Below are positions 1-6,214 of a DNA stretch of 6,214 nucleotides, one piece after another. Origin of the DNA: Verrucomicrobiales bacterium (GTDB taxonomy: Bacteria; Verrucomicrobiota; Verrucomicrobiia; Limisphaerales; UBA11320); NCBI GenBank assembly GCA_003452185.1, contig DMJJ01000079.1, positions 1 through 6,214 of the forward strand. The letters run 5' to 3'. Positions within the stretch are counted from its first letter, which is position 1, and the number at the start of each line of letters is the position of its first letter. Position numbers and translations under genes: made by a program. The notes beneath the pieces were generated by a model. That model saw only the letters and a program-made list of their open reading frames with translations, had not been told where the DNA came from and made no database searches.

Positions 1-531
1 AATGACTTCATGATTCCCGCCATGGATGAAGTGGGCCGGCGCTTTGAGCGGAGCGAGTACTTCGTCCCGGAGCTTCTCCTCTCGGCCCGTGCCATGAAGG
101 CCTCCATGGAGTTGATCCGGCCCCTGCTCGCGGCCCGCGGCACGGAGCCTCTCGCCCGGGTGGTGATCGGGACGGTCCGGGGCGACCTGCACGACATCGG
201 GAAGAACCTCGTGGCATCGCTTCTGGAAGGGGGCGGGTTTGAGGTCCACGACCTCGGGGTGAACGTCGCTCCCGAGGCATTCGTCGCAGCGGCACGCGAC
301 CGCGAGGCGCGGATCGTCGGGATGTCGGCCCTCCTCACCACCACGATGGGATCGATGAAAGCGACGGTGGAGGCGTTCCGGAAGGCCGGGCTCCGGGACC
401 GGGTGAAGCTCATGATCGGAGGAGCCCCCGTGACGCAGGAGTTCGCGGACGAAATCGGGGCCGATGGCTACGGCGTGACCGCTCCCGCAGCGGTCGCCCT
501 CGCCAAGCGTCTCGTGGGGGTCGTCGCCTGA
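1..531 (+). CDS. Methyltransferase-cognate corrinoid (B12-binding) protein, 5' partial
   Basis: This is the cytoplasmic shuttle protein of a corrinoid methyltransferase system (MtbC/MttC/MtaC family). It carries a cobamide whose cobalt accepts a methyl group from a donor and gives it to a second methyltransferase. The reading frame is open to the left edge (Asn-Asp-Phe before the first Met at 10), and the family usually has some 30-40 more N-terminal residues, so the true start lies upstream. Counting from the Met at 10, residues 1-40 are the end of the helical cap domain (PAMDEVGRRF, YFVPELLLSARAMK). The Rossmann B12 domain follows, with GDLHDIGKN at 58-66, where His61 is the expected lower axial cobalt ligand. 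The Ser-x-Leu element is at 106-108 (SAL) and the GG motif at 137-138. The gene ends 23 bases before the homocysteine methyltransferase gene. Family assignment is firm; the methyl donor it serves is not shown. Confidence 0.95.
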   Translation, partial: NDFMIPAMDEVGRRFERSEYFVPELLLSARAMKASMELIRPLLAARGTEPLARVVIGTVRGDLHDIGKNLVASLLEGGGFEVHDLGVNVAPEAFVAAARDREARIVGMSALLTTTMGSMKATVEAFRKAGLRDRVKLMIGGAPVTQEFADEIGADGYGVTAPAAVALAKRLVGVVA

Positions 532-554
532 GCCGTCCGGCCCCCCCGCATCCG

Positions 555-1430
555 ATGCATCCCACCCTCGCAGCGCTTCTGAACCGGGGCCCCGTCCTGA
601 CCGATGGCGCCTGGGGCACCCAGCTCCAGGAGCGGGGACTCGAGCCGGGAGAGTTCCCCGATCTCTGGAACCTGTCGCATCCCGGGCCCGTGGCGGAGGT
701 CGCGAGGGCGTACGTTGCGTCCGGAAGCCGGATCGTCCTGACGAACACGTTCGGGGCCAACCGTCTCCGGCTCGCCGAAACCCCGCGCCCCGAGCAGCTC
801 CGGGAGATCAACCTTGCGGGGGTCCGCCTCTCGCGGGAAGCCGCTGCAGGGCGCGCCGCCGTGTTCGCCTCCCTCGGCCCGTCGGGACGTCTGCTCTGCA
901 ACGGCGATGTCACCCCGGAGGAGCTTCACTCCGCCTTCCTCGAGCAGGCCCAGGCGCTGGCGGAGGGGGGGGCCGACGGCCTCGTTGTCGAGACCATGTC
1001 CGACCTCCAGGAGGCGGCCATCGCCGTCGCGGCCGCCCGGCAGACCGGGCTTCCCGTCGTCGCCTGCATGGTGTTCGACTCGGGACGCGACAAGGACCGC
1101 ACCATGATGGGGACAACGCCCGAGCAGGCGGCCGAGGGTCTGGTCGCCGCCGGGGCGGATGCCATTGGAGCCAACTGTGGACAAGGGATCGAAGGCTTCC
1201 TTCCGGTCTGCCGCAGGCTGAGGTCGGCGTGTGCCCAGCCGATCTGGATCAAGGCGAACGCCGGCCTCCCCGAACGGGTCGACGGGGTGATCCGGTATCG
1301 GACAACCCCCGAGGCCTTTGCCCGTTGGATTCCGCCGCTCCTGGAGGCGGGCGCCTCTTTTGTCGGCGGATGCTGCGGCACATCGCCGGCATTCATCCGG
1401 GCCGCCGCGGTCCATCTCCCGCAACAATGA
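555..1430 (+). CDS. Homocysteine S-methyltransferase family protein (BHMT/MetH N-domain type)
   Basis: This is a 291-residue zinc-dependent methyltransferase of the (beta/alpha)8-barrel homocysteine S-methyltransferase family, the size of a single Hcy-binding domain. The family moves methyl groups to homocysteine from betaine, S-methylmethionine or methyl-corrinoid. Visible motifs are TDGAWGTQL at 16-24, TNTFGANR at 63-70, and the zinc ligands Cys208 (GANCG) and Cys273-Cys274 (GGCCGT), all three present. The ATG at 555 is chosen because it places the DGAWGT motif close to the N-terminus, as is usual; no clear Shine-Dalgarno site precedes it. Its stop overlaps the next start as ATGA at 1427-1430, so translational coupling is likely. 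Placement beside a corrinoid protein and an activator suggests it exchanges methyl groups with that corrinoid protein rather than being a housekeeping methionine enzyme. The acceptor need not be homocysteine; this is inference. Confidence 0.9.
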   Translation: MHPTLAALLNRGPVLTDGAWGTQLQERGLEPGEFPDLWNLSHPGPVAEVARAYVASGSRIVLTNTFGANRLRLAETPRPEQLREINLAGVRLSREAAAGRAAVFASLGPSGRLLCNGDVTPEELHSAFLEQAQALAEGGADGLVVETMSDLQEAAIAVAAARQTGLPVVACMVFDSGRDKDRTMMGTTPEQAAEGLVAAGADAIGANCGQGIEGFLPVCRRLRSACAQPIWIKANAGLPERVDGVIRYRTTPEAFARWIPPLLEAGASFVGGCCGTSPAFIRAAAVHLPQQ

Positions 1431-2224
1431 CCCCCCTCCCACCCACGCACTCCCCCGGGGCCTGCTCCCGCAGGAGGTTCCGGCTTGTGAGCTGCCAGGT
1501 CTTCTGCCGGGAGGCCGCGGAGGTGATGCGGCGCTCGCCGCACCAGGTCGGGGTGGAGTTCCTTCCCAAGGGGCTGCATGAGCTCCCGGCCACCCTGATG
1601 CGGGAGCGGATCCAGGCCGCCGTCGACCACGCCGCAACTTCCTCCCCCCCGCCCGACGCCGTGCTCCTGGGCTACGGGCTCTGCAGTCATGCGCTCTCGG
1701 GAATCGAGGCCCGGTTCCGGCCCGTGGTGATCCCGCGTGCCCACGACTGCCTCACCCTGCTGCTCGGGGGACGGGAGCGCTACCAGGGGCGCTTCGACCG
1801 GGAGCCTGCCACGTACTTCCAAAGCTCCGGGTGGGTGGAGCACCGTCTCAATCCCCCCGCCCTCGAGGCGCAGTCGATCCCCACCCTGCAGCGGCTCCGG
1901 ATGTCGTATGAGGAACGGGCCGCCCGATACGGGAGGGAGAACGCCCTCTACCTTGAGGCCGAGCTTGGGAACCCGGCGCGGCACTACCGGCACATGGCCT
2001 TCATTGACCTCGGCCTTGAGCCGGCGGGCGTCACGGAGAACGCCTCCCGGGAGGAAGCGCGCCGCCGCGGCTGGAGCTTCGAGCGGATCACCGGGGACCT
2101 GCGACTTCTCCAGCGACTGGTGGACGGCGACTGGGAGCTCGACTTCGTGGTCCTGCAGCCCGGGGAGCGGAGCGTCGCCACAAACGACGAGCGGATCCTG
2201 GCCTCGCGGCCAATCTCTTCATGA
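1427..2224 (+). CDS. DUF1638 family protein of unknown function
   Basis: This 265-residue cytoplasmic protein matches DUF1638, a family I know from corrinoid methyltransferase clusters in methanogens and anaerobic bacteria; its biochemical role is not established. Recognisable blocks are RLVSCQVFCREA (19-30), VEFLPKGLHELP (43-54), LLGYGLCSHAL (80-90), VIPRAHDCLTLLLG (101-114), and TYFQSSGWVE (129-138). Cys23, Cys86, His106, Asp107 and Cys108 look like candidate metal or cofactor ligands, a guess from motif shape only. The start at 1427 is taken because it forms an ATGA overlap with the upstream stop, and the stop at 2222-2224 again overlaps the next ATG at 2221. An in-frame GTG at 1487 behind a strong AGGAGG is an alternative start giving 245 residues; it would cut into the predicted first beta-strand. 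The proline-rich first 16 residues are not family-like, so the start is uncertain. Confidence 0.85.
   Translation: MTPLPPTHSPGACSRRRFRLVSCQVFCREAAEVMRRSPHQVGVEFLPKGLHELPATLMRERIQAAVDHAATSSPPPDAVLLGYGLCSHALSGIEARFRPVVIPRAHDCLTLLLGGRERYQGRFDREPATYFQSSGWVEHRLNPPALEAQSIPTLQRLRMSYEERAARYGRENALYLEAELGNPARHYRHMAFIDLGLEPAGVTENASREEARRRGWSFERITGDLRLLQRLVDGDWELDFVVLQPGERSVATNDERILASRPISS
1472..1477 (+). promoter_or_regulatory. Shine-Dalgarno-like AGGAGG inside the 5' end of the DUF1638 gene
   Basis: A perfect AGGAGG lies 9 bases before an in-frame GTG at 1487. It is the best ribosome-binding-site match I noticed at any gene start in the window. It could mark the true start of the DUF1638 protein, or provide a second internal initiation. 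It also encodes two arginine codons in a high-G+C gene, so it may be chance. Confidence 0.4.
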
Positions 2225-3234
2225 ACTCCAGGGAACGCCTCATCGCCCACCTGCAAGGCCGGCCGGTCGACCGCCTGCCGTTCATGCCGATCACGATGCA
2301 GTACGCGGCCGACCTCCTCGGCGTGCACTACCACGATTACGTCACCGATCACCGGGTCCTGGTGGAAGCCCAGCTCAAGGCGTCGAGCCTCCTGGGCGCC
2401 GACCACGTCTCGTGCATCTCGGACCCGGCCCGTGAGGCCGCCGATTGCGGTGCCGCGGTGGAGTATTTCACCGACCAGCCCCCGGCCTTTATCGAGGAGA
2501 ATGCCCTCCTGGCCAACAAGCTCCGCCTGGCCACGCTGCAGATGCCCGACCCACTTGGCGGAGGCCGCATGCTCGACCGGGTCCGGGGAGTGGCCCTCTT
2601 CAAGCAGCGGATCGGCGGGGAGAAGCTCATCGAGGGATGGATCGAGGGCCCGTGCGCCCAAGGGGCTGATCTCCGGGGTATCAACACCCTGATGCTCGAC
2701 TTCTTCGATGACCCGGGGTTCATCCGGGATCTCTTCGGGTGGGTGGTCGAAATGGAGCTCCGGTTTGCCCGTGCTCAGGTCGACGCCGGGGCTGACCTCA
2801 TCGGCATTGGCGACGCGGCGGCGTCGCTCGTCGGCCCCCAGATCTACGAGGAGTTTGTCCACCCGTTTGAGAAGCAGCTCGTCGATGGGATCCACGCGAT
2901 GGGGGCAGCGGTGCGGCTCCACATCTGTGGCAACACCCGGTTTGCCCTCGCCGGGATGGGCCGGCTCGGCGCGGAGATCGTCGACCTGGACCACCCCGCA
3001 CCCCTCGCCGAGGGGCGCGAGCGCATGGGCCCCGGCCAGCTCCTCCTGGGCAACCTCAACCCCGTCACCGCGCTCCTTCACGGCACCCCGGGCCAGGTGA
3101 TTCGCGGGGTCGAGGAGTGTCACCGGGCGGCGGGCGCCCGCTTCATCGTCGGCGCGGGATGCGAGGTGCCGCGCGGGACCCCGCTCGAAAACGTGGTCGC
3201 CATGGCCAGCTACGCCCAGGGGCACACCCCATGA
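2221..3234 (+). CDS. Uroporphyrinogen-decarboxylase-fold methyltransferase (MtaA/MtbA/CmuA-like)
   Basis: This 337-residue protein belongs to the URO-D superfamily branch that transfers methyl groups between corrinoid proteins and thiols, such as methylcobamide:coenzyme M methyltransferases in methanogens and CmuA-type proteins in bacteria. The N-terminus MNSRERLIAHLQGRPVDRLP is typical of the family. The zinc signature His-x-Cys...Cys is present as His234 and Cys236 (RLHICGN) with Cys314 (GAGCEVP), which favours methyl transfer over true haem-pathway uroporphyrinogen decarboxylation. Other family blocks are GADLIGIGDAAASLVGPQIY (190-209), LGNLNP (276-281) and FIVGAGCEVPRGTPLEN (308-324). Length is normal. 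The ATG is fixed by the ATGA overlap with the DUF1638 stop; no Shine-Dalgarno site is visible, consistent with coupled translation. It either demethylates a methylated substrate onto the corrinoid protein or passes the methyl onward; the sequence does not say which, nor the acceptor. Confidence 0.92.
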   Translation: MNSRERLIAHLQGRPVDRLPFMPITMQYAADLLGVHYHDYVTDHRVLVEAQLKASSLLGADHVSCISDPAREAADCGAAVEYFTDQPPAFIEENALLANKLRLATLQMPDPLGGGRMLDRVRGVALFKQRIGGEKLIEGWIEGPCAQGADLRGINTLMLDFFDDPGFIRDLFGWVVEMELRFARAQVDAGADLIGIGDAAASLVGPQIYEEFVHPFEKQLVDGIHAMGAAVRLHICGNTRFALAGMGRLGAEIVDLDHPAPLAEGRERMGPGQLLLGNLNPVTALLHGTPGQVIRGVEECHRAAGARFIVGAGCEVPRGTPLENVVAMASYAQGHTP

Positions 3235-3285
3235 CGCCGCCACGGGGCCTCCGGATCAAGGGGCTCCACACCCACCGTTTTCCAA

Positions 3286-4788
3286 ATGCCCGGCACCGCA
3301 CGCGTCGATCTCGATCCCTCGGGGCTTTCGCTCCACGTGGAGCCGGGGGCGGGCCTCCAGGATCTTCTCTTCTCCCACGGGGTTGAGTTCCCCTGCGGCG
3401 GCGGCGGCCGCTGCCGGGGATGCCGGGTCCGGGTGCTGGAGGGAACACTCCCGGCCTCACCCCAGGACCGCGCCCTCCTCGGGGCGGCGGAGCTCGATGC
3501 GGGATGGCGCCTGGCGTGCCAGGCGCGGGTGACCGGGAACCTCCGTCTGCACCTCGCCCAATGGGAGACCCGGATCCTCGGGGACCATCGTCCCTTCCCC
3601 TTCGAGCCCCAGGAGGGAATCGGCGCGGCGGTCGACCTGGGCACCACGACCCTCGTGGCCCAACTGGTCGATCTCACCACCGGCCAGGTCCTCGCCACCC
3701 GGAGCGCCCTGAACGAACAGGCCCGGTACGGCGGGGATATCATGAGCCGGATCGGTTTCGCAATGCGCGATGGAAGCGGGGCCCTCACCTCAATCGTCAG
3801 GGCCCAGGTCGGAGGCCTCATCCGGGAGATGCTCCCCGCGGCGGGCCCCCGGCTTCGGCAGGTGGTCCTGGCCGGCAACACCGCCATGCACCATCTCTTC
3901 TGCGGCATCGGCGTGGAGCCCCTGGCACACCATCCGTTCCAGCCTCTGGAGGAGGGGCTCCAAACCTTCACGGGAGATGAGCTCGGATGGGAGTTCCCGG
4001 CCGCTCCCCAGGTTCGATGCCTCCCCTGCCTGGCCGGGTTCGTCGGGGGGGACCTCCTCGCCGGCCTCCTGGCCACGGGAATCCATCAGCGCCCGGGGCT
4101 GGAGCTCCTCATCGATCTCGGGACCAACGGAGAGCTCCTCCTCGGCAACCGGGAACGGATCCTCTGCACCTCCACCGCCGCGGGGCCGGCGTTCGAGGGA
4201 GCCCGGATCTCCATGGGGATGCGCGCGAGCACCGGGGCCATCTCGGAGGCAAGGATCCATGAAGGGGAGCTCCGCTGCCGGGTGATCGGAGGGGAGGAAC
4301 CCCGCGGCCTCTGTGGCAGCGGGCTCGTCGACGTCGTCGCGGCGGGCCTCGACCTCGGATGGATTCTTCCAAGCGGCCGCCTCACCCGCACCGTGATGCC
4401 CGTGGCCGGCACCGTCTCCCTCCACCAATGCGACGTCCGGGAGCTCCAGCTGGCCAAAGGGGCCGTCGCGGCCGGGATCCGGATCCTCGCCCGACACTGG
4501 GGGGCTCCGGTCGACGCGATCGAACGCGTACACCTCGCCGGGGCCTTCGGCAACTACATCAACCCGGAGAGCGCCCGGCGGATCGGCCTCCTCGGGTTTC
4601 CGGGAGGCCGTGTGACCCCCTGCGGGAACAGTTCCCTCCGCGGGGCCAAGATCGCGCTCTGCGGGCTGGGACAGGATCCGGGCACCCATCAGCCCGTCCG
4701 CGACCTGGTGGAAGGAATCTCGTTGAACGAGGATCCCCACTTCCAGGATGCCTACGTCGACGAGATGGCCTTTCCCGCGCGGGTGTGA
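3286..4788 (+). CDS. Corrinoid-activating protein, [2Fe-2S] plus ASKHA ATPase domain (RamA/RACo-like)
   Basis: This 500-residue protein is the ATP-dependent reductive activator that returns inactive Co(II) corrinoid to Co(I). The N-terminal ferredoxin-like domain (about 1-95) has C-x5-C-x2-C-x31-C at Cys37, Cys43, Cys46 and Cys78, the plant-type [2Fe-2S] pattern. The ASKHA ATPase region follows from about 112, with phosphate loops AVDLGTTTL (115-123) and IDLGTNGELLL (276-286), LAGNTAMHH (195-203), GLCGSGLVD (341-349) and the adenosine-side HLAGAFGNYIN (416-426). The C-terminal FQDAYVDEMAFP is typical. Canonical RACo is longer, over 600 residues, with a middle domain between the two parts; here only about 30 residues join them. 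The ATG at 3286 is the only ATG, GTG or TTG codon after an in-frame stop at 3232-3234. No Shine-Dalgarno site is evident. It lies 51 bases after the URO-D-type gene, in the same presumed transcript. Confidence 0.93.
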   Translation: MPGTARVDLDPSGLSLHVEPGAGLQDLLFSHGVEFPCGGGGRCRGCRVRVLEGTLPASPQDRALLGAAELDAGWRLACQARVTGNLRLHLAQWETRILGDHRPFPFEPQEGIGAAVDLGTTTLVAQLVDLTTGQVLATRSALNEQARYGGDIMSRIGFAMRDGSGALTSIVRAQVGGLIREMLPAAGPRLRQVVLAGNTAMHHLFCGIGVEPLAHHPFQPLEEGLQTFTGDELGWEFPAAPQVRCLPCLAGFVGGDLLAGLLATGIHQRPGLELLIDLGTNGELLLGNRERILCTSTAAGPAFEGARISMGMRASTGAISEARIHEGELRCRVIGGEEPRGLCGSGLVDVVAAGLDLGWILPSGRLTRTVMPVAGTVSLHQCDVRELQLAKGAVAAGIRILARHWGAPVDAIERVHLAGAFGNYINPESARRIGLLGFPGGRVTPCGNSSLRGAKIALCGLGQDPGTHQPVRDLVEGISLNEDPHFQDAYVDEMAFPARV

Positions 4789-4832
4789 CCCGGGCTGGCC
4801 TTCCACGCGATGCGAGGCTAGGGTTTCCGGGC

Positions 4833-5507
4833 ATGCATCTTCCGCCCCCCCTTCGCCCCATCCCCGCTTTGGCCAAGGCCGGGGCGCGGGCGGCGGTCGT
4901 CGCCTGGCTCCCCCTTGCGAACTGCGGGTCCGGGGCCGCGGAGTCGACCGTGCAGCGCAGCACCAACTACTACACCGTCACCGGAGCGAGCCTCCCCGCC
5001 ATCGAGGCCTCGCTCCAACGCTCCCGGCCGTTCGTCGAGATGGGCCCGAGCCACGCCTACACCACCTGGAACATCCGGTGGAACTTCCAGACCGAATCCT
5101 CCTCCAACGGATGCCTCTGCAGCGGATTCTCGACGGAGACCAGGATCCGGATCACCCTTCCCTACTGGCAGCCCTCGACCAACTCCCGGTCCTGGCTTCC
5201 CTCGGCCTGGAACGACTACTTTCAGGCTCTCCGGCTCCATGAGGCACACCACGCCGAGCTCGCAGAGGAAGCGGCAACGGAGATCCATCGTCGAGTCTCC
5301 GCCCTGGGCGGGTCGGGCGACTGCGACTCCCTGAAACGCCAGATCAACACCACGGGGGAGGCGGTTCTGGAGGAGTATCGCCAGAAGCAGAAGGCCTACG
5401 ACGTCGAGACCCGGCACGGGGCGACGCAAGGGGCGGTGCTTGGGGGGATCGGCGTCCGGCCAAGGCGCGAAGAGGAGTCGAAGCCCCCTCCGCCCATCCC
5501 GCGATAG
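4833..5507 (+). CDS. Predicted exported DUF922 protein, putative zinc-dependent protease
   Basis: This 224-residue protein resembles DUF922, a family described as putative zinc-dependent proteases. Residues about 14-36 form a hydrophobic, alanine-rich stretch after basic residues, consistent with a Sec signal peptide. Cys31 follows LAN, which is a poor lipobox because Asn is at -1. The mature part has NYYTVTGASLPAIEASL (45-61), TTWNIRWNF (77-85), an ITLPYW strand (107-112), then the HExxH motif HEAHH at 136-140, and YDVETRHG (189-196), where His195 may be a third metal ligand. The tail is Pro/Glu/Arg-rich. ATG 4833 is chosen because it gives a normal signal peptide and has a weak AGGG at 4820-4823, 9 bases upstream. 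A GTG at 4785 overlapping the previous stop would add 16 residues. Nothing ties its function to the corrinoid genes; it may be read through from them. Activity is untested. Confidence 0.75.
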   Translation: MHLPPPLRPIPALAKAGARAAVVAWLPLANCGSGAAESTVQRSTNYYTVTGASLPAIEASLQRSRPFVEMGPSHAYTTWNIRWNFQTESSSNGCLCSGFSTETRIRITLPYWQPSTNSRSWLPSAWNDYFQALRLHEAHHAELAEEAATEIHRRVSALGGSGDCDSLKRQINTTGEAVLEEYRQKQKAYDVETRHGATQGAVLGGIGVRPRREEESKPPPPIPR

Positions 5508-5542
5508 CCTGCCCCCAGCACCCCCTCTTGCGGAACACCTCA

Positions 5543-5557
5543 GTCGCGGGGGGCGAC
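5543..5557. terminator. Weak hairpin between convergent genes, possible terminator
   Basis: GTCGC and GCGAC can pair as a 5-base stem around a loop of five G in the 75-base gap between two convergent genes. There is no T-tract on either side, so this is at best a weak or Rho-assisted stop. Position, more than structure, makes it a candidate. Confidence 0.2.
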
Positions 5558-5582
5558 AGCCTTGCCGCACACCGCATCCCGC

Positions 5583-6214
5583 TCAACGCCTGACCGCCGC
5601 GCCGCCGGCCCGCGGTGGACCCGATGGCGCCCCGTTGGTCCCGCGTGGAGCGAGGGCCCCCGGCACGTGGTCGAAGTCAAACCCCGTCACCGCCTCGGCC
5701 GCGAGGGTGCCGATCTCCAGCTGGAGCGAGAGCACGCTCCCCTTTCCGTCGGGGTGGAGTCGGCTGCTGAGCAGGATCCAGAAGGTTCGGGAGAAAGGAT
5801 CAATCCAGAAGCAGGTCCCGGTGAATCCCGTATGCCCGAAGGAGCCGATGGGGAAATGCCGCCCTCGGGGCCTGCTGTACGGGGAATCAAGATCGACGCC
5901 GAGGCCGCGGCGCACCGCCACACCCTCGGCGGTTTGCACGGAGGCCATTTGGCGCACGGTTTCGGCCCTCAGGATGCGAACGCCATCCAGGGTCCCCTCG
6001 TTCAGAAGCATCCGGCAGTAGCGGGCCAGGTCGCCCGCGGTCGTGAAAAGCCCTGCGTGGCCGGCCACCCCTCCCATGAGACGGGCCGACGGGTCATGCA
6101 CGGTCCCCCGAAGCATCTCCTCCCCGGCCCGCTCCGTGGGGGCCGTGCGCCGGAGAAGTCTGGGTCCCGGGAGAAACCCGGTCTCCCGCATTCCAAGAGG
6201 CCGATAGATCTCAC
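5583..6214 (-). CDS. Beta-lactamase-fold serine hydrolase, C-terminal part, 5' partial
   Basis: The reading frame stays open to the right edge (it begins Glu-Ile-Tyr-Arg-Pro-Leu-Gly before Met at 6191), so the gene starts outside the window. The visible part matches the beta-lactamase/penicillin-binding-protein-like family (class C, EstB, PBP4*-like), which act as esterases, D-aminopeptidases or peptidoglycan hydrolases. Typical blocks are YRPLGMRETGF, GGVAGHAGLFTTAGDLARY (40-58 from that Met), MLLNEG (61-66) and GSFGHTGFTGTCFWIDP (116-132). The HTG at 120-122 sits where class C enzymes have KTG. The catalytic Ser-x-x-Lys and Tyr-x-Asn elements would be upstream and are not seen, so activity cannot be judged. 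The last 20 or so residues are a Gly/Pro/Ala/Arg tail without family features. It converges on the DUF922 gene and shows no link to the corrinoid operon. Location is probably periplasmic or extracellular, inferred from the family. Confidence 0.88.
   Translation of the reverse strand, partial: EIYRPLGMRETGFLPGPRLLRRTAPTERAGEEMLRGTVHDPSARLMGGVAGHAGLFTTAGDLARYCRMLLNEGTLDGVRILRAETVRQMASVQTAEGVAVRRGLGVDLDSPYSRPRGRHFPIGSFGHTGFTGTCFWIDPFSRTFWILLSSRLHPDGKGSVLSLQLEIGTLAAEAVTGFDFDHVPGALAPRGTNGAPSGPPRAGGAAVRR

Noticed and set aside
1229..1426. Upstream extension of the DUF1638 frame to a GTG at 1229
   Set aside because: It would overlap about 200 bases of the well-supported homocysteine-methyltransferase-type gene, and the added residues do not resemble the family.
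468..1637. 389-codon open frame on the minus strand, with another at 926-1993
   Set aside because: Both are antisense to the homocysteine-methyltransferase-type and DUF1638 genes, overlap each other, and read as Arg/Gly/Pro-rich sequence without family motifs.
2221..3234. Haem-pathway uroporphyrinogen decarboxylase (hemE)
   Set aside because: The His-x-Cys...Cys zinc motif and the corrinoid-operon context point to the methyltransferase branch of the superfamily.
1984..3243. 419-codon open frame on the minus strand
   Set aside because: It lies antisense to the URO-D-type gene and the end of the DUF1638 gene, has no recognisable domain, and is the kind of shadow frame expected in very G+C-rich coding DNA.
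3231..3386. Possible small gene starting at the ATGA overlap after the URO-D-type gene
   Set aside because: The stop/start overlap repeats the pattern of the two earlier junctions, but the frame gives only about 51 basic, low-complexity residues and runs into the clearly real activator gene in another frame.
4359..4784. Upstream extension of the DUF922 frame
   Set aside because: It lies wholly within the activator gene in another frame and reads as Arg/Pro-rich shadow sequence; the signal peptide begins at 4833.
4861..4935. Lipoprotein signal for the DUF922 protein
   Set aside because: Cys31 is preceded by Leu-Ala-Asn; Asn at -1 does not fit the usual lipobox (Gly, Ala or Ser), so I kept a general secretion signal instead.

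Overview
This is a G+C-rich window from a bacterium. It holds most of a forward-strand operon for corrinoid-dependent methyl transfer, followed by two apparently unrelated hydrolase-type genes that converge. No rRNA, tRNA, CRISPR array, insertion sequence or prophage signal is visible. The lineage cannot be fixed from the sequence. High G+C, few Shine-Dalgarno sites and an oxygen-sensitive corrinoid system suggest an anaerobic or microaerobic bacterium, but that is inference.

Bases 1-4788 carry five same-strand genes, closely spaced or overlapping: (1) a cobalamin-binding corrinoid protein cut by the left edge; (2) a zinc-type homocysteine S-methyltransferase family protein; (3) a DUF1638 protein of unknown function; (4) a uroporphyrinogen-decarboxylase-fold methyltransferase of the MtaA/MtbA/CmuA type; (5) a RamA/RACo-type ATP-dependent reductive activator with a [2Fe-2S] domain. 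Genes 2/3 and 3/4 are joined by ATGA stop/start overlaps. The expected cycle is as follows: a methyltransferase loads a methyl group on Co(I) of the corrinoid protein, a second one (gene 2 or gene 4) passes it to a thiol or pterin acceptor, and the activator rescues corrinoid that has oxidised to Co(II). No MttB/MtbB/MtaB-type substrate-specific methyltransferase lies in the window. It may lie upstream, or one of genes 2 and 4 may do that step.

Bases 4789-5507 hold a predicted exported DUF922 protein with an HExxH motif, possibly a zinc-dependent protease. Bases 5583-6214 on the minus strand hold the C-terminal part of a beta-lactamase-fold serine hydrolase that runs off the right edge. The two converge across 75 bases holding only a weak hairpin. 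All gaps between genes are shorter than 80 bases, so no long non-coding stretch exists.

The most interesting part is the operon itself: an uncharacterised DUF1638 protein translationally linked to two different thiol/zinc methyltransferases and served by a compact activator. The substrate cannot be read from the sequence.
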